Of a stretch of DNA of 64,000 nucleotides, positions 33,567 through 41,148 are shown piece after piece. Source of the stretch: Immundisolibacterales bacterium (GTDB taxonomy: Bacteria > Pseudomonadota > Gammaproteobacteria > HK1); contig JAPOPW010000009.1 in NCBI GenBank assembly GCA_026712715.1, positions 1-64,000 of the forward strand, in the 5' to 3' direction. The position numbers were made by a program, and so were the translations under genes. How positions within the stretch are numbered: position 1 is the first letter of the stretch; each line of letters opens with the position of its first letter. A model generated the notes under the pieces. That model worked only from the letters and a program-made list of their open reading frames with translations, ran no database searches and was not told where the DNA came from.

Positions 33567-34028
33567 ATGAAAATGTTCGATGCAACCCCCCTTTTCCGCA
33601 GCTCGGTCGGCTTCGACCGGATGATGGACCTCTTCGAGTCGGTGAACCGGCTGGACCAGTCGGCCCCCACCTACCCGCCCTACAACATCGAGAAGACCGG
33701 TGAGTACGAGTACCGGATCTCGCTCGCGGTAGCCGGTTTCTCCGAGTCCGACCTCGAGATCGAGGCGCGCGAGAACACGCTCCTCGTGGCGGGACGCCAG
33801 GGCAAGGAGGACGACAAGGAGCGGCAGTTCCTGCACCGCGGCATTGCCTCGCGGGCGTTCGAACGGACCTTCCGTCTCGCCGATCACGTGCGGGCGGTCG
33901 GAGCGACCCTGGAAAACGGGCTGCTGCACGTCGACCTGGTGCGCGACATCCCGGAGGCGATGAAGCCCCGGCGCATCCGGATCGGCACGGGCGCCGGACC
34001 CAAGGTCATCGACGCCGACGCCGCTTGA
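33567..34028 (+). CDS. ibpA: small heat-shock protein, Hsp20/IbpA family
   Basis: A 153-residue alpha-crystallin-domain chaperone. The N-terminus MKMFDATPLFRSSVGFDRMM is typical of IbpA-like proteins. The crystallin domain runs from YPPYNIEKTGEYEYRISLAV to about residue 135, with ENTLLVAGRQG, LHRGIASRAFERTFRLADHV and LENGLLHVDLVRDIPEAMKP. The short C-terminal RRIRIG provides the IxI anchor for oligomers. It prevents aggregation of unfolded proteins. It has a heat-shock promoter and a ROSE hairpin upstream, so control is at two levels. A strong hairpin follows the gene. Confidence 0.93.
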   Translation: MKMFDATPLFRSSVGFDRMMDLFESVNRLDQSAPTYPPYNIEKTGEYEYRISLAVAGFSESDLEIEARENTLLVAGRQGKEDDKERQFLHRGIASRAFERTFRLADHVRAVGATLENGLLHVDLVRDIPEAMKPRRIRIGTGAGPKVIDADAA

Positions 34029-34067
34029 GCCCGGCCGGCGACCGGTGCGCCCGGCGCACCAACCATC

Positions 34068-34093
34068 GGACAGGCGCCCTCGGGCGCCTGTCC
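34068..34093 (+). terminator. hairpin downstream of hsp20
   Basis: GGACAGGCGCCC (34068-34079), tc, GGGCGCCTGTCC (34082-34093): a perfect 12-bp stem 40 bp after the hsp20 stop. No T-run follows, so it might terminate transcription only weakly or mainly protect the mRNA 3' end. Confidence 0.6.
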
Positions 34094-34225
34094 TGCATTC
34101 GGGCCGGATTCCCACGGAAGAGGGGCTGGATCCCTACGGCTCGACCTGGAACGGGTTCGGGGGATCGCTATACTCGTTGGCAAGTTCCGTCGGGCTGACG
34201 GGTAGCGAAGGCGCAGAGTACAGGG

Positions 34226-34771
34226 ATGAGTGCCGAAGTCTGGACGATCCTCGCAGTGGGCATTTCCCTCGGGGGGCTCGTATGGCGGATGCTGCGATCG
34301 TTTCACCAGGACATGGTGCATCGGTTCGAGCAGATGAACGATCAGTTCGACAAGCGGTTCGAGGAGGCGGGCGCCGCGGTCGACAAGCGGTTCGAGCAGG
34401 CGGGCGCCGCGGCCGACAAGCGGTTCGAGCAGGCGGGCGCCGCGGCCGACAAGCGGTTCGAGCAGGCGGGTGCCGCGGTCGACACGCGGTTCGAGCAGGC
34501 GGGTGCCGCGGCCGACACGCGATTCGACCAGGCGGGCGCCGCGGTCGAAGAACGGTTCGAGCAGGTCGACCGGCAGTTCGAGGAGATGCGCGGGCAGTTC
34601 GCCGCGATCGATCGCAGGTTCGAGCAGGTTGCCGAGTGTTTCCGGGAAGTGAGGAGGCAGCTCGAGCGTCTGGCCGATGACTACGGGGGGCTCGCGCGCG
34701 AGCTTTCCGAGCTACGGGGCGAGGTCCGCGGGCGGCTCGACGAACGCGCCCGCCCCGTCCCCGCGGATTAG
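34226..34771 (+). CDS. membrane-anchored hendecad coiled-coil protein
   Basis: A 181-residue protein with an N-terminal hydrophobic anchor (EVWTILAVGISLGGLVWRML, residues 4-23) and then a long coiled coil. Residues 42-107 are six 11-residue repeats of the type DKRFEQAGAAA, near-identical to one another, followed by less regular FEQV..QFEE, IDRRFEQVAECF and RQLERLADDY segments. An 11-residue period predicts a nearly straight or slightly right-handed coiled coil. I do not recognise the family by function. It lies between hsp20 and dtd and is transcribed separately. Confidence 0.65.
   Translation: MSAEVWTILAVGISLGGLVWRMLRSFHQDMVHRFEQMNDQFDKRFEEAGAAVDKRFEQAGAAADKRFEQAGAAADKRFEQAGAAVDTRFEQAGAAADTRFDQAGAAVEERFEQVDRQFEEMRGQFAAIDRRFEQVAECFREVRRQLERLADDYGGLARELSELRGEVRGRLDERARPVPAD
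34349..34546 (+). repeat. six 33-bp tandem coding repeats
   Basis: The DNA encoding the hendecad repeats of the preceding coiled-coil protein: six units of exactly 33 bp with very few differences, such as gacaagcggttcgagcaggc. The near-identity at DNA level suggests recent unit duplication or homogenisation, and copy number could vary between strains. Confidence 0.85.
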
Positions 34772-34798
34772 CGGTTCCCCGTCGCGGATCGGAACCGA

Positions 34799-35275
34799 TC
34801 AGCCCGTGGCTTCGGGCTCCGTTCCGCCGCCCGGGCCGCGCGATTCCAGCCAGAACGTGACCGGACCCTCGTTGCACAGGCGCACCTGCATCCGTTCGCC
34901 GAACCGGCCCGCCTCGACGACCGGGTGGTGCGCCGCCGCGACCGCGAGGAAGTGCTCGAAGAGCTTCCGTGCGACACCCGGATGCGCGCCGGTGCTGAAG
35001 CCGGGCCGCGTCCCCTTGCGGGTGTCCGCCGACAGGGTGAACTGCGGCACGGCGAGCAGCCCCCCACCCGTGTCCGCGAGGCTGCGGTTCATGCGCCCGT
35101 TGCCGTCCGGGAACATCCGGTAGCCGAGCACCCGCTCGACGAGGCGCTCGGCATCGCGCTCCCGGTCGTCCTTGCGGACGCCGACGAAGGCAAGCAGCCC
35201 CGCGTCGATTGCCCCGACCCGCTCGCCGTCCACCAGCACCTCGGCCGTGGAGACCCGCTGCAGCAACGCGATCAT
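34799..35275 (-). CDS. dtd: D-aminoacyl-tRNA deacylase
   Basis: A 158-residue Dtd protein, slightly longer than the usual 145. MIALLQRVSTAEVLVDGERV opens as in E. coli. The substrate-site motifs are GGLLAVPQFTLSADTRKG (PQFTL in place of the more common SQFTL) and LCNEGPVTFWLES (the cross-subunit GPVT motif). It removes D-amino acids and misloaded glycine from tRNA in the cytoplasm. The last 12 residues (GPGGGTEPEATG) are an extra tail. Confidence 0.93.
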   Translation of the reverse strand: MIALLQRVSTAEVLVDGERVGAIDAGLLAFVGVRKDDRERDAERLVERVLGYRMFPDGNGRMNRSLADTGGGLLAVPQFTLSADTRKGTRPGFSTGAHPGVARKLFEHFLAVAAAHHPVVEAGRFGERMQVRLCNEGPVTFWLESRGPGGGTEPEATG

Positions 35276-35484
35276 CCGCTTCCTCCGTTTCCCGCTTCCG
35301 CTCCTTGCTCGGTCACGCGCGGGTTCCCGCCCACGCCAACGCTCGTGCGCCCGCTTTCGATGCCGCGTTCCGCATCTTCGCTCCCTTTCGCTTGCAGCCC
35401 GCCCGCCGCCCGGCCGACAATCCGGTCCATCAACCGGGATGCGGGAGGCGCACCGCCATTTTCGACGATGCCGTACTCAGGGCA

Positions 35485-36045
35485 ATGGCGAAGTGGCCCG
35501 ACGTGCCGGCCGTGTTCGGCTGGCTCGGCCTCGATCGCCGGGGCCGGTGGCGCCTCAGGGGGGAGCTCATCGCGCATGACGCGGCGAACCGATTCATCGA
35601 CCGCAACTACGCCGGCGACGAGGCTGGCCGATGGTTCTTCCAGAACGGCCCGCAACGGGTGTTCGTGTCGCTCGAGTATGCGCCGTTCGTGTACCGGCTC
35701 GACGATGCGGGAACGTTCACCGCCCACACCGGCCGCCCCGCCGGGGTCCCGGTCGCCGCGTGGCTCGACGAGGCACAGAACGTCACCGTGGTGACCGATC
35801 TCGGGCCGGGGCTCGTCGACGACCGGGACCTCGAGGGTCTCTCCGAGCGTCTCGGGTCCCGGGACGGGGAGCCGATGGACGACGACGCGCTCGAGGCCGC
35901 GCTCGCCGCGGCCGCGGCCGGCCGGCCGGCCGGGCTCGGGCTCGCCCGGCCCGACGGCGGGGTGGTTCCCCTCGAGTACATTTCGTCGGCGGAGCTTCCG
36001 GCACGCCTCGGGTTCGTCCGCGAGCCGACGGAGGCCGGCGCCTGA
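35485..36045 (+). CDS. conserved hypothetical protein (proteobacterial)
   Basis: A 186-residue protein from ATG 35485. MAKWPDVPAVFGWLGLDRRG, RFIDRNYAGDEAGRWFFQNG and PQRVFVSLEYAPFVYRL look like a conserved family of short proteobacterial proteins in which an N-terminal region predicts aromatic-rich beta strands. The name and function of the family are unknown to me. VTVVTDLGPGLVDDRDLE and ALARPDGGVVPLEYISSAEL form the second half. It has no signal peptide or membrane segment. It lies between dtd and the metallo-hydrolase, on the opposite strand to dtd. Confidence 0.65.
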   Translation: MAKWPDVPAVFGWLGLDRRGRWRLRGELIAHDAANRFIDRNYAGDEAGRWFFQNGPQRVFVSLEYAPFVYRLDDAGTFTAHTGRPAGVPVAAWLDEAQNVTVVTDLGPGLVDDRDLEGLSERLGSRDGEPMDDDALEAALAAAAAGRPAGLGLARPDGGVVPLEYISSAELPARLGFVREPTEAGA

Positions 36046-36113
36046 CCGGCCGCGGCCCGCGCAAGAACTCGGACGCACGAACACACGCCAGTTTCCCTCG
36101 CGAGGAAGAAAGC

Positions 36114-36899
36114 ATGATTGTCGAACAGATCTGGACCGGGAACGCCTACCGCAACTTCAACTATCTCATCGCCTGCCCGGAGACCGGCGAGGCGCTCGCC
36201 GTCGATCCCCTCGACCACGAGAAGTGTCTCGCGAAGGCGAAGGAGCGCGGCTTCGAGGTGACCCAGATCCTCAACACGCACGAACACTTCGATCACATCG
36301 GCGGCAACGATGCGATGGTCGCCGCCACCGGGGCGAAGATCCTGGCCCACGCCGGGGCGGCGTTCTCCGGAATCGACCGCGGGCTCGGGGCGGGCGACGT
36401 GATCCGGGTGGGGAAGACGGTCGAGCTCGAGTCCCTCGATACGCCGGGACACACGATGAGCCACGTCTGCCTCCTCTCGCGCACCGACTCCCCGTCGCTC
36501 TTCTGCGGGGACACCCTGTTCAACGCGGGCGCGGGCAACTGCCACAACGGAGGACATCCGGAGGAGCTCTATTCGACGTTCGTGGAGCAGATCTCCGAGC
36601 TTCCCGACCACACCCTCATCTACCCCGGTCACGACTACATCGAGAACAACCTCGAGTTCACCCTCGACCGCGAGCCCGACAACGCCGAGGCGAAGCGGCT
36701 TCGCGACGACGTGCAGGGGCAGGACCCGGACCGGGCGATGGTGACCACCCTCGAGCTCGAGAAGCGGGTGAACACCTTCTTCCGCCTCACCAGCCCCTCG
36801 GTGATCGCGGCCCTTCGCGAATCGTTCCCGGACCTCCCCGAGCAACCCGACCCGAAGACGGTGTTCCTCAGGCTCCGGGAACTGCGCAACAGTTGGTGA
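36114..36899 (+). CDS. gloB: hydroxyacylglutathione hydrolase-like metallo-beta-lactamase fold protein
   Basis: A 261-residue metal hydrolase. THEHFDHIGGNDAMVAATGA is the HxHxDH motif, DTPGHTMSHVCLLS the second His, FCGDTLFNAGAGNCHNGGHP the bridging Asp and PGHDYIENNLEFTLDREPDN the last His. The TLFNAGAGNC and PGHDY patterns fit glyoxalase II, which hydrolyses S-lactoylglutathione, rather than other members of the fold. The downstream gene encodes a VOC (glyoxalase I fold) protein and overlaps by 4 nt, supporting a related detoxification role. Confidence 0.85.
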   Translation: MIVEQIWTGNAYRNFNYLIACPETGEALAVDPLDHEKCLAKAKERGFEVTQILNTHEHFDHIGGNDAMVAATGAKILAHAGAAFSGIDRGLGAGDVIRVGKTVELESLDTPGHTMSHVCLLSRTDSPSLFCGDTLFNAGAGNCHNGGHPEELYSTFVEQISELPDHTLIYPGHDYIENNLEFTLDREPDNAEAKRLRDDVQGQDPDRAMVTTLELEKRVNTFFRLTSPSVIAALRESFPDLPEQPDPKTVFLRLRELRNSW

Positions 36900-37393
36900 G
36901 CGCCGTGGTTCCCGTCATCGGTCTCGATCACGTCGTGCTCAGGGTCCGCGACCTCGACGCGATGCTCGACTTCTATCGCGACACGCTCGGCTGCCCCGTC
37001 GAGCGCGAGCTCGACATCGGGCTGGTCCAGCTTCGCGCCGGTGCCTCCCTCATCGACCTCGTGCCCGTCGACAGCGAGCTTGGCCGCAAGGGCGGCGGCC
37101 CGCCGGGCGGCCCTCGCAACATGGACCACTTCTGCCTGCAGGTGGAGCCGTTCGAGGAAGAGGCCATCCGCCGCATCCTCGCGAGCCGCGGCTACGCGGC
37201 CGGGCCGGTCGAGGCTCGCTACGGGGCTCTCGGCGACGGACCGTCCATCTACGTCGAGGACCCCGAGGGCAATACCGTGGAGCTCAAGGGCCCGCCGTTC
37301 GACGCGGAAGAGGCCGACCATGTCATCCAGCGCATGGGCCGCTATCCCGTCCCGCCCCCCGGTGAAACGGGGGACGGGGGCCCGCAGCAGTGA
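36896..37393 (+). CDS. VOC-superfamily protein (glyoxalase/dioxygenase fold)
   Basis: A 165-residue two-module VOC protein starting at GTG 36896, overlapping the hydrolase stop. VIGLDHVVLRVRDLDAMLDF (metal-ligand His and Phe-Tyr region), NMDHFCLQVEPFEEEAIRRI (second His) and SIYVEDPEGNTVELKGPPF (last Glu) are the usual sites. It resembles glyoxalase-I-type lyases in layout. The C-terminus is polar. It overlaps the next gene by 4 nt. Confidence 0.87.
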   Translation: MSAVVPVIGLDHVVLRVRDLDAMLDFYRDTLGCPVERELDIGLVQLRAGASLIDLVPVDSELGRKGGGPPGGPRNMDHFCLQVEPFEEEAIRRILASRGYAAGPVEARYGALGDGPSIYVEDPEGNTVELKGPPFDAEEADHVIQRMGRYPVPPPGETGDGGPQQ

Positions 37394-38958
37394 CGGGCCC
37401 GGCCGACTGGAGGGCCGAGGTCGAAGAGCTCCACCGCCGCCGCGAGCTCGCGAAGGCGCAAGGCGGCCCCGAGGGAATCGCGCGGCAGCGCCGGCGCGGC
37501 CTGTCGACCATCCGCGAGCGAATCGACGGGCTGCTCGACCCCGGCTCCTTCCGCGAGCACGGCGAAGGCGCGGGCGATCCCGAGCACGACGATGCGGGGC
37601 GGCTCATCGGGTTCACCCCTCCGAACTATGTGGTCGGGGCGGGTCGGATCGACGGCCGCCCGGTCGTTGTCGGCGGCGAGGACTTCACCCTGCGGGGCGG
37701 CTCGCCCAACGCGTCCGGGCTTCGCAAGAGCATCTACGTCGAGGACCTCGCCCTCAAGCTCAAGCTTCCCCTCATCCGCTTTCACGAGGGCGGCGGCGGC
37801 TCGGTCACCGGGGCGGGCAAGCGCGGTCCGGCCGGGGAGCCGGCGCTCACCCGCAACCGGTTCATCTCGATGGCGCGGACCCTCGAGACGGCACCGGTGG
37901 CGGCGGCCGCGATCGGGGCAGTGGCGGGGATGCCCGCCGCGCGACTGTGCGCCGCCCACTTCTCGGTCATGACCCGCAGCTCCCAGGTCCTCGTCGGCGG
38001 GCCGGCCCTCGTCGAGCGCGCGGTCGGGGAGCGGCTCACCAAGGAGGAGCTCGGCGGCCCCGACGTCCACCTCCCGAACGGGGTGGTCCACAACCTCGCC
38101 GAGGACGAGGCGGCCGCGTTCGCGCAGGTCCGGACCTTCCTCGGCTACCTGCCCTCGAACGTATGGGAGCTGCCGCCGTGCGGACCCTGCGCGGACGATT
38201 CGGGGCGAACCGAGGAGGCGCTTCTCGACATCGTGCCGCGGGATCGGCGAAAGCCGTTCGACATGCGCCGGCTCATCCGCCTCGTCCTCGACGACGGCTC
38301 CTGGTTCGAGATGGGGCGGCGCTTCGGCCCCGGCCAGATCACCGGCCTTGCCCGGCTCGCCGGGCACCCGGTCGGCGTGCTCGGGAACGACGGCCGTTTC
38401 TACGCGGGGGCGATGACCGCCGAGGGGGCGCAGAAGGTCCGGCGCTTCGCCGAGCTGTGCGAACAGTTCCACCTTCCGGTGGTGAGCTTCGTGGACGAGC
38501 CGGGGTTCATGATCGGACGCGATGCCGAGCGGGCCGGGACCATCCGCCACGGAACCGAGGCGATCATGGCCGTCATGCGCACCCGCGTACCCTGGGCTTC
38601 GATCATGGTCCGCAAGTCCTACGGCGTGGCGGCAGCCGCCCATTACGGCCCCTACGGGACGGTGTTCTCGTGGCCCTCGGTCGAACAGGGGGCGCTCCCG
38701 CTCGAGGGCGGCGTAGCGGTCGCGTTCGCGCGCGAAATCGCCGCGGCGGAAGACCCCGAGGCGCGCCGGAGCGAGCTCGAGGCGGAGTTCGCCGCAAGGC
38801 AGTCGCCCTTCCCGCGGGCCGAGTCGTTCGCGGTGCAGGAGCTGCTCGACCCGCGCGAGACCCGCCCCGCCCTCGCCGAGTGGCTGGAGCTCGTGCGCCC
38901 GAGCCTGCGGCTCCTCCTCCCCCCCGCCGGAGCGGCTCCCGCCCCTTGGCCCGTCTGA
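37390..38958 (+). CDS. acyl-CoA carboxylase carboxyltransferase subunit (PccB/MccB-like)
   Basis: A 522-residue biotin-dependent carboxyltransferase beta chain. The N-lobe GFTPPNYVVGAGRIDGRPVV, NASGLRKSIYVEDLALKLKL and RFHEGGGGSVTGAGKRGPAG hold the acyl-CoA oxyanion glycines; the C-lobe has VVSFVDEPGFMIGRDAERAG and RKSYGVAAAAHYGPYGTVF. It matches the carboxyltransferases of propionyl- or methylcrotonyl-type enzymes. No biotin carboxylase or biotin carrier is encoded nearby, so the partner is elsewhere, or it acts as a decarboxylase-type member. It is the last of a three-gene overlapping run. Confidence 0.85.
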   Translation: MTGPADWRAEVEELHRRRELAKAQGGPEGIARQRRRGLSTIRERIDGLLDPGSFREHGEGAGDPEHDDAGRLIGFTPPNYVVGAGRIDGRPVVVGGEDFTLRGGSPNASGLRKSIYVEDLALKLKLPLIRFHEGGGGSVTGAGKRGPAGEPALTRNRFISMARTLETAPVAAAAIGAVAGMPAARLCAAHFSVMTRSSQVLVGGPALVERAVGERLTKEELGGPDVHLPNGVVHNLAEDEAAAFAQVRTFLGYLPSNVWELPPCGPCADDSGRTEEALLDIVPRDRRKPFDMRRLIRLVLDDGSWFEMGRRFGPGQITGLARLAGHPVGVLGNDGRFYAGAMTAEGAQKVRRFAELCEQFHLPVVSFVDEPGFMIGRDAERAGTIRHGTEAIMAVMRTRVPWASIMVRKSYGVAAAAHYGPYGTVFSWPSVEQGALPLEGGVAVAFAREIAAAEDPEARRSELEAEFAARQSPFPRAESFAVQELLDPRETRPALAEWLELVRPSLRLLLPPAGAAPAPWPV

Positions 38959-39085
38959 CCTGCCCACCGGAGCCCTTTCTCGAGCTTCTGAAATTGCAGC
39001 TTCCGAGGTGTCCGGCGGGGAGCGAGGCGAACGGGTTCATCATCCGTGCTCGGTCGACCCGACCAGTGCAGGGGAGGCCAGGGCC

Positions 39086-39496
39086 ATGTCCGTAACCGCG
39101 GATCAGGAAGGAGGCTGCCAATGCGGGGCGATCCGGTACCGGCTGCTGCGGGCGCCGGTCGCGCTCTACGCCTGCCACTGCATGAGCTGCCAGAAGCAGT
39201 CCTCGAGCGCGTTCGGGCTCTCGATGTGGGTGGAGCGGGATGCGGTCGAGTTCACCGGTGCCGAGCCGCGCATCTACCGAACATGTGGCGACTCGGGAAA
39301 GGAAAAGGTCTGCGCGTTCTGCGGCGAATGCGGCACCCGGCTCTACCACGCGGGCGGTTCGTTCCACTCGAAGGACGTCGCCGAGAGCGGGTCGGACTAT
39401 TGGCCGTCGTCTTCGGCGAGGTATCCGTCTGAATCGAGCGGCCAGAAGGGGTTGTGCGCGATCTCCCAGACGTGTCCGTCCGGGTCGGCAAAGTAG
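39086..39496 (+). pseudogene. GFA-family protein, 3'-truncated
   Basis: The N-terminal zinc region is intact: GGCQCGAIRYRLLRAPVALY, ACHCMSCQKQSSSAFGLSMW and CAFCGECGTRLYHAGGS. After HSKDVAESGSDYW (about 39400) the reading frame enters the antisense of the convergent VOC gene and ends at 39496 with unrelated residues. GFA proteins normally continue for some 30 residues with a conserved aromatic end, so the 3' part appears lost or replaced. It may still be expressed. Confidence 0.65.
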
Positions 39497-39840
39497 CCGG
39501 AATAGCCGCCCCAGTAGACGTTCTCCGGGTGCTTCAGGACGGTGGCCCCCGCCGAGACTGCGGCGGCAAACGCCGCGTCCACCTCGGCCTTCGAGCCGTG
39601 GTTCTGCGCGAGTGTCATGGCCCCCGTGCCGAGCTCGTCACCGGACCGCCCCTGATCCCGGGCGAGGGCGTCCCGTCCGATCAGGCCGAGCATCTGGCCC
39701 TTCAGGCGATAGAACCTCACCTCCGGGAGCTCTTCCGCCGTCTTCCAGCCGAGCGCCTCGTAGAAGGCGCCGGACCGTTCGAGATCGTCAACCCCTAGAG
39801 AGATCAGGGTGACGCGCTGTGCGGCAAGTCGGTGCTCCAT
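39397..39840 (-). CDS. VOC-superfamily glyoxalase-like protein
   Basis: A 147-residue VOC protein: RVTLISLGVDDLERSGAFYE, RFYRLKGQMLGLIGRDAL, GAMTLAQNHGSKAEVDAAF and SGYFADPDGHVWEIAHNPF. The DPDGHVWEIAHNP ending is typical of a glyoxalase/bleomycin-resistance subgroup of unknown substrate. ATG 39840 has a GGAG site; a GTG at 39849 is also open. It overlaps the truncated GFA gene by 100 bp on the opposite strand. Confidence 0.85.
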   Translation of the reverse strand: MEHRLAAQRVTLISLGVDDLERSGAFYEALGWKTAEELPEVRFYRLKGQMLGLIGRDALARDQGRSGDELGTGAMTLAQNHGSKAEVDAAFAAAVSAGATVLKHPENVYWGGYSGYFADPDGHVWEIAHNPFWPLDSDGYLAEDDGQ

Positions 39841-40277
39841 GGTCTCCACTTCTCTCGTGAACGGGCCTCCGGCAAGCGGGGGCCTGGCCCGGTCCGCTCA
39901 GGTCCCCCGCGCCGTGCCGGGCAGGCCGTGCGGGGCGCGGCCCGCCGGGGTCGAGGACGCCGCCGCTCCCGCGAGGAAGCGGTGAGCGCCGGCGGGTCCG
40001 GGGGGAATGATACGTTGCACACCGGTTCGGGGGCACGCCCGAGCGGCGCGAAGCGCATTCCCGGGACACGATCGCCCGCGCCCCTCGGATCCCGGGCGGG
40101 GGCCGGCTCGTTCCAGCGGGCCGTGAGACCCGGTGTGACGAGTCGCCGCTGGTACTCTTGCCACCTGCCGCCGGGGCCGGGCCTTCCCCGGACGGTCGCC
40201 GTCGGGATCATCGCGTTCGTCCGGGAGCCATAACACGCCGGCAAGCTCGGCTGAACGTCGCGTGCGCTTGAGCCGGC
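39841..40277. other. intergenic region, no gene seen
   Basis: About 440 bp between the divergent VOC and exported HExxH protein genes. Open frames have random GC-rich composition. No promoter could be supported; the only clear structure is the hairpin at 40278-40308. Confidence 0.5.
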
Positions 40278-40308
40278 CCCTCCGGGACCGAGGCTCGGTC
40301 CCGGAGGG
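40278..40308 (+). promoter_or_regulatory. 14-bp leader hairpin next to a ribosome site
   Basis: CCCTCCGGGACCGA (40278-40291), ggc, TCGGTCCCGGAGGG (40295-40308): a perfect 14-bp stem. It ends 3 nt before the AGGAGG (40311-40316) of the exported protein gene. A hairpin this close to the ribosome site would affect translation initiation or mRNA stability; it could also be a transcription attenuator. Confidence 0.55.
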
Positions 40309-40324
40309 CGAGGAGGACTTGTTC

Positions 40325-41002
40325 ATGCAGCTCCGCAAGGCAACCGCCCGGGGCGCCGGCGTCATGGGCGTGGCCGCGCTCCTCGTGTCCATGTTGCACC
40401 TCCCGCCTGCCTCGGCGGAGCAGTGTCCTCCTGCGAAAATCCGGATCCTGCCGAGCTACGAGGCACCGCAGGGCTTCGCTTACGCGCCCGGGGAGGAGCT
40501 CGGAACGGCGCCCGGTCCCGACCACGAAGTCCTCGGCGTCATCGAGACCAGCGTGGGCTGGGACGTGGACGTCGGGATCCGGCAGCGCTGCCGGGGAGAG
40601 AAGTGCGAGCTCTGTGTGAACCGGGTCAAGGGCAAGGCCGGTTTCGAGCCGGGGCGCACCCGCGTGACGGACCGGTTTCGCGGTGACGCCTGCCGGACCG
40701 ACGCGGTTCTCGCGCACGAGGCGAGGCACTCGCAAGTGTTCGACGAGAGCACGCGAGCCGGGGTTCGCACCATCGTCATCGCGCTCACGCGCTGGGCGGC
40801 GGTACAGACCGCTCTCGTCGCTACTCCCGAGACGGTCGAGGCTGCGGCGCAGACGAAGTACGCGGAGGTCGAGGAGGTGATGCGGGAAGGGGTTGCGTCG
40901 ATCGAACGCGAGGCTCGGACGCGAAACGAGCGAATCGACAACCCTCGGGCTTACGAGGCGGAACGCGAGGAGATGGAGAGACGGTGCCGGGAGAGCCGGT
41001 GA
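40325..41002 (+). CDS. exported protein with HExxH motif
   Basis: A 225-residue protein with a Sec signal peptide (cleavage after PASA, residue 31). The mature part holds HEARHSQVFDE at residues 131-141, a HExxH zincin motif, and four cysteines between residues 89 and 123 (RQRCRGEKCELCVNRV, GDACRTD) likely to form disulfides. The C-terminal third (EVEEVMREGVASIEREARTR) is a charged helix. The enzyme family is not one I can name; a periplasmic zinc-dependent peptidase-like fold is plausible. A hairpin at 40278-40308 lies next to its ribosome site. Confidence 0.65.
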   Translation: MQLRKATARGAGVMGVAALLVSMLHLPPASAEQCPPAKIRILPSYEAPQGFAYAPGEELGTAPGPDHEVLGVIETSVGWDVDVGIRQRCRGEKCELCVNRVKGKAGFEPGRTRVTDRFRGDACRTDAVLAHEARHSQVFDESTRAGVRTIVIALTRWAAVQTALVATPETVEAAAQTKYAEVEEVMREGVASIEREARTRNERIDNPRAYEAEREEMERRCRESR

Positions 41003-41148
41003 GGGCTCGGCGCGCACCCCCGTTGGAACCGTGCTCTCGCGGATCCCGTATCCTCGGGCCTCACTCCGTCGAGCGACAGCGGATGGTCGTCAGGCTCGGA
41101 GGGCGGCTCAGGCGGGCGAAGAACGGTTGAGGAAGGGGGAGTAGTCCG

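Noticed and set aside
34349-34546. Regular 33-bp units resembling a CRISPR array
   Set aside because: There are no spacers: the units are contiguous and in frame, coding for hendecad repeats.
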